From NCBI GenBank assembly GCA_002435365.1, contig DJMM01000045.1:1-17691 (forward strand): 17,691 bases of DNA, in the 5' to 3' direction. Each line of letters starts with the position of its first letter. Positions within the stretch are counted from its first letter, which is position 1. The notes beneath the pieces were generated by a model. That model was given only the letters and a program-made list of their open reading frames with translations, was not told the origin of the DNA and ran no database searches. The stretch comes from Ignavibacteriales bacterium UBA6490. GTDB taxonomy: Bacteria > Bacteroidota > Ignavibacteria > Ignavibacteriales > Ignavibacteriaceae. The position numbers were made by a program, and so were the translations under genes. This document shows, piece after piece, positions 1 to 4,956 of this stretch.

Positions 1-201
1 CATGTACACAACGTGTTTCGTCGGTGTTATATCAATACCGAAAATAACCGGAAGCTGAGGAAGATGTATCTCACCGAAGGGCTGAAAATCAAGTGTTCTG
101 CCGTCTGTTATATGGTGCAGTATCCAGCTGCCGTCTTCATTTCCGGCTGCATGGAGCGTATCATTAACTGTTTTTAATGTATCAGCAGCAGCGTTAGACA
201 T
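1..201 (-). CDS. atpB: F0F1 ATP synthase subunit a, N-terminal part (cut by window edge)
   Basis: Subunit a forms the proton (or sodium) half-channels of the membrane F0 sector, next to the c-ring. Only the first 67 codons are in the window. They were translated directly from an ATG at 201-199 and stay open to base 1. The segment contains ILHHITDGRTLDF, then FGEIHLPQLPVIFGIDITPT, which matches the N-terminal extension expected of subunit a in Bacteroidota-type bacteria, ahead of the first membrane helix. It begins 6 bp after the stop of the AtpI-like gene, and AtpZ lies just before that, so the order AtpZ-AtpI-AtpB is the usual head of an atp operon. No Shine-Dalgarno sequence is visible. The channel helices, including the essential arginine, lie outside the window. 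The identification rests on the short N-terminus plus the context. Confidence 0.85.
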   Translation of the reverse strand, partial: MSNAAADTLKTVNDTLHAAGNEDGSWILHHITDGRTLDFQPFGEIHLPQLPVIFGIDITPTKHVVYM

Positions 202-207
202 AATACG

Positions 208-594
208 TCAGTGCGTTTTTCCTTTGAATAAATAAAAGTAAATTATTTCGGTTATTAGATATAATGTATAAAATATAAAGATTACAAATATAAATACATC
301 TACCGAAATCTGCAAAAACTGAAGTATTATGAGTATAATGCCGAGCATAAACACCAAACGGATGATAATTCCCCCGGCAACGATGGCTAAAAACCGGATT
401 TGGCTGCTTTTTACAGCCATTCTGAAGGATATTATTCCAATAATAAAATTGAGGGTAGTTAAAGCAAAACCTATTATCACTGTAAGCCAGGCAGGGTATG
501 AAAGGATCCCGGCCGCATAAAGCACATATCCGGCTAAAACCATCAAAAAGACAATCCCCGGAAATGCCGCAAAAAACTTACTTCCTTTTTTCAT
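208..594 (-). CDS. AtpI-like four-helix membrane protein of the ATP synthase operon
   Basis: A 128-aa, very hydrophobic protein with four predicted membrane segments at about residues 10-31, 34-56, 69-92 and 96-120. It ends in a short basic tail (KGKTH). Its size, topology and position between AtpZ and AtpB suit an AtpI-type ATP synthase subunit I, which in other bacteria helps c-ring assembly or cation supply. No strongly diagnostic motif is visible, so the family call relies mainly on context. Two adjacent start codons are possible, GTG at 597-595 and ATG at 594-592. I chose the ATG, and neither has a well-spaced Shine-Dalgarno sequence. The start overlaps the 3' end of atpZ by 17 bp, which suggests translational coupling. 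The gene ends 6 bp before atpB. Confidence 0.7.
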   Translation of the reverse strand: MKKGSKFFAAFPGIVFLMVLAGYVLYAAGILSYPAWLTVIIGFALTTLNFIIGIISFRMAVKSSQIRFLAIVAGGIIIRLVFMLGIILIILQFLQISVDVFIFVIFIFYTLYLITEIIYFYLFKGKTH

Positions 595-832
595 CACCTG
601 ATTTATTTAGCGATAAAACTGTTTTAATAAAATTATACAGTCCTGCCGCGATCCCAATAATTGAGAAAATAAGCATAAATGCAGGATCACTTCCTGCCAT
701 CCCGTCTATCCACCTGCCGATGAAAAACATTAAAACAACCGTTGCTGCAAGCTGAACCCCCATACCCAGGTAGGGACCTACCTCTTTATAATATTTTGTA
801 TACTTTGTAAGGTCAGGCTCTTTGTTATTCAT
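578..832 (-). CDS. atpZ: AtpZ/AtpI-family F0F1-ATPase accessory subunit
   Basis: An 84-aa protein with two membrane helices, at about residues 21-41 and 48-70. Between them lies GRWIDGMAGSDP, and GxWxD followed by a short loop is typical of the putative F0F1-ATPase subunit family (PF09527, AtpZ). Family members accompany bacterial ATP synthases and have been linked to Mg/Ca transport or to assembly. An upstream in-frame start at 868 would add 12 residues (MLVLPVRVNYPL), but that stretch lies inside the bactofilin gene. I therefore prefer the ATG at 832-830, which gives a polar N-terminus (MNNKEPDLTKYTKYY) and an 8-bp overlap with the bactofilin stop at 825. The 3' end overlaps the AtpI-like gene. 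No clear Shine-Dalgarno sequence precedes it, so expression probably depends on coupling to the bactofilin gene. Confidence 0.8.
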   Translation of the reverse strand: MNNKEPDLTKYTKYYKEVGPYLGMGVQLAATVVLMFFIGRWIDGMAGSDPAFMLIFSIIGIAAGLYNFIKTVLSLNKSGDEKRK

Positions 833-1208
833 TAGAGGGTAATTTACCCGGACTGGAAGAACCAGCACCTCCGGAGCTCATATTGCTTTTACCTTCGAAA
901 TATGCACCTGCTTCGATTACGAGAATTTTGGTCACCAGGTCACCTTTAAGAACAGATTTTGACTCAAGCACCAGTTTCTCTTTTGCATTAACCGTACCCG
1001 TTACCTTTCCTCCGATATTTATAACATCAGCATTCATCTCTCCAGTCACTTCCCCGTTTTCTCCAATATTTACACTGCCTTGAGCGTTAATATCACCGTT
1101 CACCTTCCCATCAATTCTAACATTACCGTTACTTGAAAGCTTTCCTTCAATTATTACACCACCGGAAATAGTGGTTACTTCATCTTTCCCAATTTCTGTG
1201 CTTTTCAT
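825..1208 (-). CDS. Bactofilin (polymer-forming cytoskeletal protein)
   Basis: Bactofilins polymerise without nucleotides into filaments near the inner membrane, where they position cell-wall enzymes. This 127-aa protein has the family's right-handed beta-helix signature: short glycine-rich turns such as GVIIEGKLSSNGNVRIDGKV, NGDINAQGSVNIGENG and VINIGGKVTGTV recur over residues 16-108. A disordered Gly/Ser/Pro tail follows (SSGGAGSSSPGKLPSNE). The start is uncertain. ATG at 1208 sits 13 nt from the AAGGAG at 1227-1222, whereas an in-frame TTG at 1214 sits at the better 7-nt spacing and would add two residues (MK). The gene follows the M23 endopeptidase by 15-21 bp, a pairing known from other bactofilin systems (CcmA with Csd-type peptidases, and bactofilin with LmdC). 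Its 3' end overlaps atpZ by 8 bp. Confidence 0.9.
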   Translation of the reverse strand: MKSTEIGKDEVTTISGGVIIEGKLSSNGNVRIDGKVNGDINAQGSVNIGENGEVTGEMNADVINIGGKVTGTVNAKEKLVLESKSVLKGDLVTKILVIEAGAYFEGKSNMSSGGAGSSSPGKLPSNE

Positions 1209-1221
1209 TTTCAAATTTTTA

Positions 1222-1227
1222 CTCCTT
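1222..1227 (-). promoter_or_regulatory. Shine-Dalgarno site of the bactofilin gene
   Basis: AAGGAG, read on the minus strand just after the M23 peptidase stop. It is one of the stronger ribosome binding sites in this operon. Spacing is 7 nt to an in-frame TTG (1214) and 13 nt to the first ATG (1208), so it bears on which start is used. Confidence 0.6.
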
Positions 1228-1229
1228 GA

Positions 1230-2036
1230 TTAATTTAGTAATAAAACTTTAGGATCCAGGGGCATACCTTTTTTCCAAATCTCAAAATGAAGATGCGGAC
1301 CGGAGCTGTTCCCGGTGTTACCGCTCAGTGCAATAAGTTCTCCCTGAATTACAAAATCTCTCTGTTTTTTTAAAAGAACTGAACAATGTTTATAAACAGT
1401 TACATAATCATCACTATGATTAATAATCAGCATAAAACCATCTTCAGAAGTATAATCTGCAAATGCAACATATCCGTTTCCCGACGAGTAAACTGCATTG
1501 CCTGTTTTAAGAACAAAATCAATTCCAAAATGTCCTTTTTCGGCGTTAAAACTCCTGCTAATAAAACCATCCGATGGTTTTATAAAATAATAACTTTCCT
1601 GCTGAATTTCCTTTAAATTTTCAAATATTTTATTAAAAATATATAAAATATTCCCTTCTTTTGGCAATTTACCGCCACCCCTTGAGGATTTATTTCCCCT
1701 GAAAGAATTAGAATCAGCCAGCAGAATTGCATTCCTCAACTTTCTGTTAGATTCTTTCAGCCCCTCAATTTCTGCTGTCAGTTCAAGTACCTGCTTATTA
1801 AGTGAATTAATTCTGCTTATATCTGATTCCGACATTGTGGAAGTATCTTCGGGTTTTAACATAACCCCCGCATAAAAACCTCCGGTTAGAACAATGGCTG
1901 TATACAGTATAAACAGAACAGCAACCGTGCGTACATGAAATTTTTTAGTACTTGTTCCGCTGTTTGGGACATGCAGAATAATTGCATCAAAATTCTTTTT
2001 AATTTTAATTTTAAGCGATTGAAAAAAATCTTTCAT
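1230..2036 (-). CDS. Membrane-anchored M23 family peptidoglycan endopeptidase
   Basis: A 268-aa LytM/M23 zinc endopeptidase, expected to cut peptide cross-links in peptidoglycan. A short basic cytoplasmic N-terminus is followed by one membrane helix at about residues 37-58 and a coiled-coil-like linker at about 70-105 (SLNKQVLELTAEIEGLKESN). The C-terminal M23 domain spans about 155-265. The metal site looks intact: H169 and D173 in HFGID, and H248/H250 in GPHLHFE. H217 in VYKH fits the second catalytic histidine. The topology puts the catalytic domain in the periplasm. The gene lies directly upstream of the bactofilin gene, so the pair probably acts together, with the bactofilin scaffold placing the peptidase. 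The ATG start is preceded by GGAGAA at short spacing. No degradation of active-site residues is seen. Confidence 0.92.
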   Translation of the reverse strand: MKDFFQSLKIKIKKNFDAIILHVPNSGTSTKKFHVRTVAVLFILYTAIVLTGGFYAGVMLKPEDTSTMSESDISRINSLNKQVLELTAEIEGLKESNRKLRNAILLADSNSFRGNKSSRGGGKLPKEGNILYIFNKIFENLKEIQQESYYFIKPSDGFISRSFNAEKGHFGIDFVLKTGNAVYSSGNGYVAFADYTSEDGFMLIINHSDDYVTVYKHCSVLLKKQRDFVIQGELIALSGNTGNSSGPHLHFEIWKKGMPLDPKVLLLN

Positions 2037-2058
2037 TTCTCCGGAACCTCAGGAATTT

Positions 2059-2700
2059 TTATTTCTTTTCAAATATATCGAAAATATCACTTAATTTTAT
2101 TTTGCCCTCACGCAGCATTACAGGCTCTTCACCCGTAAGATCAATAAGAGTTGATGCCTCAAAATAGGATTTCTTTTCTGTATAAAATATTCCGTGAACA
2201 TCGCTGCTGAACTCATCCACAATTTCACTCAGCTCTCTCATCGGTGCCCTGTTTATCCTGTTTACACTTGTTGATATCAGCGGCATATGGATTTTATCAA
2301 GCAATCTCTGGCAGAAACGATGATTTGGAATACGGAATGCGGCGGTCTCAATTCCTAAAATGTTCCTGGTCCGGGAATTCAGCTTCAGCACTACCGAAAC
2401 CGGATTAGGCCACACCGATATCAGAAAATCCCAGTGTTTCTCCGACTGTATATTTACATAGTTGCTGAGATTTTTAATATTATTTATAAGCAGGATATAC
2501 ATCTTGCCGTCTCCCCTGCTTTTAATAAGATCGATTATTCGGACTGCATCATCATTAAACGGATTGGCACCGAATCCGTATAAAGTGTCAGTGGGGTATA
2601 CAAAAACTTTCCCCTCCAGGAATAACTTACCAGCCTGCTCTATTGCTTTATCAAAATCCTTGTCCACATTTATAAGCTCTGCCTTGTGTACATCAGACAT
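2059..2700 (-). CDS. Threonylcarbamoyl-AMP synthase, TsaC/Sua5/YrdC family
   Basis: A 213-aa protein of the YrdC-fold family that makes threonylcarbamoyl-AMP from threonine, bicarbonate and ATP, the first step of the tRNA t6A37 modification in the cytoplasm. The signature YPTDTLYGFG is at residues 35-44, followed by IKSR (K60, R62), the basic pair expected to bind ATP. The late nucleotide-site motif reads STSVNRINRAP (143-153), where family members usually have S-x-S-A-N followed by SG; this is a mild deviation. The end (LIDLTGEEPVMLREGK) matches the usual close of the YrdC domain, and there is no C-terminal Sua5 domain, so this is the short TsaC form. Some short paralogues (YciO type) have other roles. 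The ATG start overlaps the stop of the upstream glycosyltransferase gene by 8 bp. The M23 gene follows 22 bp later. Confidence 0.83.
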   Translation of the reverse strand: MSDVHKAELINVDKDFDKAIEQAGKLFLEGKVFVYPTDTLYGFGANPFNDDAVRIIDLIKSRGDGKMYILLINNIKNLSNYVNIQSEKHWDFLISVWPNPVSVVLKLNSRTRNILGIETAAFRIPNHRFCQRLLDKIHMPLISTSVNRINRAPMRELSEIVDEFSSDVHGIFYTEKKSYFEASTLIDLTGEEPVMLREGKIKLSDIFDIFEKK

Positions 2701-3724
2701 TAATCATTTCCTTTATTTTTGAAATCACCTCATGCGGACCCAGCTTTTTTCCGCACTCAAAATGAGTGAGCGGGCATTCCTTGTATCCATGGATACCGCA
2801 TGGCTTGCATTTTAAATCACTGTAGCTTAAATAACTGCTCTTATAATTATAAGGATAAAAACCAAAATCCGGAACGGTAGAACAGTACAAAGCCAAAACA
2901 GGTATATCTGCACACATTCCCATGTGCACAGGTGCACTGTCATTGGATATAAGAAGCAGCGACTTTTTCATCAGAAAAATAGTTTCTATAACCGATAATT
3001 TCCCTGCCGCAGAATACACGGTGCCCGGAAATTTTTCGGCTATATTACCGCAAAGCTCATTTTCACTCTTTCCGCCTACCAGTACAACGGGATTTCCGGT
3101 ACCGGAAAGATATTTGATTATTTCAATAAAATACTCTTCCGGGTATTTTTTAGTGTTCCACACCGACCCCGGAGCAACTGCAATCAGCGGATAATCAATT
3201 TTATGCGCATCCAGAAACTGTTCTACCTTTTCCCTTGCTGATTCGGCTATATTAACCTCCGGAAGTATTTTCCAGCAGTCGCCGCTGTAGTTAAACCCGA
3301 TGAGATCCAGATTTCTCTGCACCTCATGATGATGGCTTTTGTAAGCTACAATATTTTTATACACATGCTTGAATGAAGCAATATCAAACCCGGTAGTTTC
3401 CTTTACGCCTGACTGCATAACAATAAGCGATGTGCGCAGCGATCTGTGCGGAGAGATGATCCTGGTATAAGATTTTTCCCCCAGCCGGGCTGCATACTTG
3501 AAGAGTGCAAGGACTGATTTCTCTTTCCCTTTCTTATCCAGCACAAGTACTTCATGTATATAGGGTGAAGCAGAAAATATCTCCATTGTCGATGGAATGG
3601 CAAGAACATCAATTTCGTTGGAAGGATATATTTCATGAAGCTTCTGAATCATCGGAAGCGTCAGAATAGCATCACCAAGAAAGGCGGTTTGTATAACCAG
3701 TATTTTTTCTGTCAGTATTTCCAT
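2693..3724 (-). CDS. Glycosyltransferase family 9, lipopolysaccharide heptosyltransferase-like (WaaF/RfaF type)
   Basis: A 343-aa GT9 enzyme, expected to transfer ADP-activated heptose, or a related sugar, to the lipid A-Kdo inner core on the cytoplasmic side of the inner membrane. The N-terminal Rossmann domain starts with KILVIQTAFLGDAILTLP, where D18 fits the catalytic aspartate of GT9 enzymes. The C-terminal domain has VAPGSVWNTKKYPEEYF (183-199), the donor-site strand GNPVVLVGG, and NDSAPVHM (261-268), all hallmarks of the family. A cysteine cluster near the end (C306, C309, C317, C324) is common in WaaF-like proteins. Length is normal. The ATG start overlaps the acyltransferase gene by 13 bp, and the 3' end overlaps the tsaC-type gene by 8 bp. 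The pairing with an LpxL-type enzyme supports a lipid A/core role. The exact sugar cannot be told from sequence. Confidence 0.88.
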   Translation of the reverse strand: MEILTEKILVIQTAFLGDAILTLPMIQKLHEIYPSNEIDVLAIPSTMEIFSASPYIHEVLVLDKKGKEKSVLALFKYAARLGEKSYTRIISPHRSLRTSLIVMQSGVKETTGFDIASFKHVYKNIVAYKSHHHEVQRNLDLIGFNYSGDCWKILPEVNIAESAREKVEQFLDAHKIDYPLIAVAPGSVWNTKKYPEEYFIEIIKYLSGTGNPVVLVGGKSENELCGNIAEKFPGTVYSAAGKLSVIETIFLMKKSLLLISNDSAPVHMGMCADIPVLALYCSTVPDFGFYPYNYKSSYLSYSDLKCKPCGIHGYKECPLTHFECGKKLGPHEVISKIKEMINV

Positions 3725-4587
3725 CTTTTATGCATCCACAGCCATTGTTCGGGATATTGCCTTATATATTTTTCAAGAATATCCGTATGCCGCTGGCTTA
3801 TTTCAATTATTTTATCTTCATCTGACTCAGGCAGATTATCCATACTTATTTCTTCAAGATAGACTTTATAGGAATAATCTTTTTGCCTTACCGCAATTCC
3901 GAATAGTACAGGGGCCCCGGTTTTTAACGCCAGCATAGCGGGTCCAGGATAAACCGACGAACGTCTCCCCAGAAAATTTACCCTTATTCCGTCTGACGGG
4001 CCGCGCTGATCTGCGACCATTGCAACGATATGTTTTTCCTTAAGCTGTTTGAATATTTCCCTCACGGATACACCCAGCGGTACAATTTTATTTATCCAGG
4101 TGGTTCTTGCCCGGTTCATCCAGTTGTTCACATAAGGATTCCTCTGTGATTTTACGATCACATAAAACGGTTCATTTATCTGTGCACTTACAGATGCGGC
4201 AATATATTCCCAATTACCGAAATGAGCAGAGAGCAGTATTACACCCTTCTCTTTTTTATAGCTGTTGAGGATCAATTGTTTTCCCTCCTCCGGTGTATCA
4301 AGAATATTTTCAATTTCGAATCTGCTGAGATAAGGCATTAACAAAATTTCAATTAACGCAGTGGAAAAGCTCTTATAGTTGTTAAAAGCAATTTGTTTTA
4401 TCTCACCGTTATCTTTTTCCGGAAAGGCTTTGGTTAAATTCTCAAAAACAGTTTCTTTTCTGATGGGGATGAAATAATAAAACAGCCCGGCAAGGAGTCC
4501 CGACAATCTTCTGGCCGTTTTTAGACCTAAAAGTCTGAAAAACAGGCTGAATAGTAAAAACAGGTAATATTCCAGCTTATTCTGCAA
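3712..4587 (-). CDS. Lipid A biosynthesis lauroyl-type acyltransferase, LpxL/HtrB family
   Basis: A 291-aa member of the lysophospholipid/lipid A acyltransferase family, which adds secondary acyl chains to Kdo-lipid A at the inner face of the cytoplasmic membrane. The N-terminal hydrophobic segment (residues 7-21) fits a membrane anchor. The catalytic HX4E motif is AHFGNWEY (H122, E127), followed by VADQRGPSDG (191-200) and the C-terminal PEQWLWMHKRWKY, which are diagnostic. The start is odd. The ORF opens with TTG at 4587, and no in-frame ATG occurs between it and the upstream in-frame stop at about 4636. An ATG at 4598-4596 lies in another frame, and one extra T in the TTTTT run at 4590-4586 would join it to give MRNFLQNKLEYY. 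The gene is therefore either non-ATG-initiated or affected by a small indel near its start. It leads the envelope/ATPase operon. Confidence 0.9.
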   Translation of the reverse strand: MQNKLEYYLFLLFSLFFRLLGLKTARRLSGLLAGLFYYFIPIRKETVFENLTKAFPEKDNGEIKQIAFNNYKSFSTALIEILLMPYLSRFEIENILDTPEEGKQLILNSYKKEKGVILLSAHFGNWEYIAASVSAQINEPFYVIVKSQRNPYVNNWMNRARTTWINKIVPLGVSVREIFKQLKEKHIVAMVADQRGPSDGIRVNFLGRRSSVYPGPAMLALKTGAPVLFGIAVRQKDYSYKVYLEEISMDNLPESDEDKIIEISQRHTDILEKYIRQYPEQWLWMHKRWKY

Positions 4588-4616
4588 AAATTTCTCATTG
4601 TTATTTATAATCCTGA

Positions 4617-4626
4617 CCCCTCCCCC
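4617..4626 (-). promoter_or_regulatory. Purine-rich Shine-Dalgarno-like run upstream of the acyltransferase gene
   Basis: GGGGGAGGGG on the minus strand. Its GGAGG core (4623-4619) lies 20 nt before the out-of-frame ATG at 4598 and 7 nt before an in-frame ATT at 4611. It is the only strong ribosome-binding candidate for the acyltransferase gene, and its placement does not settle which start is used. Confidence 0.35.
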
Positions 4627-4640
4627 TAAAATAAATCATA

Positions 4641-4671
4641 CAAAAATAAGGAAGAAAAATGGATAAGCATA
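4641..4671 (-). promoter_or_regulatory. Candidate Bacteroidota-type promoter of the envelope/ATPase operon
   Basis: On the minus strand, TATTTTTG (4648-4641) is an exact match to the Bacteroidota -7 consensus TAnnTTTG. Exactly 19 nt upstream is TATG (4671-4668), one mismatch from the -33 TTTG. This predicts a start near 4635 and a short leader before the acyltransferase gene. TATGAT at 4640-4635 is an alternative sigma70-like -10. No mapping data exist, and the region is AT-rich, so this is inference. Confidence 0.4.
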
Positions 4672-4734
4672 GAACATTAAATTTACACTTACTTCTGAGT
4701 CCCGGTTTATTGCATCCGGTAGAGTCCAGACCAC

Positions 4735-4788
4735 TTTACCTTCCGGCTACTCTCCGACTACCTTCCGGTTACCCTCCGCATATGTCCG
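4735..4788. repeat. Degenerate 11-bp tandem repeat (units ending TCCG)
   Basis: Five consecutive units share the pattern xxTAcyyTCCG: TTTACCTTCCG (4735-4745), GCTACTCTCCG (4746-4756), ACTACCTTCCG (4757-4767), GTTACCCTCCG (4768-4778) and CATATGTCCG (4779-4788, one base short). TCCG ends every unit. A further degenerate copy may precede them. It lies outside any confident gene. Confidence 0.6.
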
Positions 4789-4878
4789 CTAAATTGTGGA
4801 CGGCAGCCGGAAGATTGATGAATTATATGTGTGGGGTAAATATCAGAAGCGGGCAATTGCATTCACATCAGGGATTTA

Positions 4879-4937
4879 TCTGTCTAAAACCGATTATAAT
4901 TCACTATTTTTAAGAATTTTAAATGATTTTAGACAGA
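4879..4937. repeat. 11-bp inverted repeat with 37-nt spacer
   Basis: TCTGTCTAAAA (4879-4889) and its exact reverse complement TTTTAGACAGA (4927-4937) flank 37 nt of AT-rich sequence. It lies 20-78 bp downstream of the cargo B stop. It could form a large hairpin at the end of that transcript or serve as a protein-binding site. No U-tract follows on the minus strand, so it is not a canonical terminator. Confidence 0.45.
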
Positions 4938-4956
4938 ATTTTATGACTGCGAAATT

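Larger units (their letters stand above)
4588..4956. other. 369-bp intergenic region between cargo gene B and the acyltransferase gene
   Basis: No convincing gene is present. The region holds, from left to right, the operon leader and candidate promoter (4588-4671), a degenerate 11-bp tandem repeat (4735-4788), a short protein-like plus-strand reading frame without a good start (about 4793-4956), and an 11-bp inverted repeat (4879-4937). Short plus-strand ORFs here have no recognisable domains. The two transcription units meet here in the same direction, so it should contain both the end of the cargo B transcript and the promoter of the next operon. No canonical hairpin with U-tract was found. 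Confidence 0.6.

Noticed and set aside
833..868. Longer 96-aa version of AtpZ starting at 868
   Set aside because: The extra 12 residues lie within the bactofilin coding region and do not fit the family; the ATG at 832 gives a normal AtpZ.
4659..4913. 84-aa plus-strand ORF in the intergenic gap
   Set aside because: It overlaps the candidate promoter and the 11-bp repeat, has no recognisable domain or ribosome site, and its composition is driven by the repeat.
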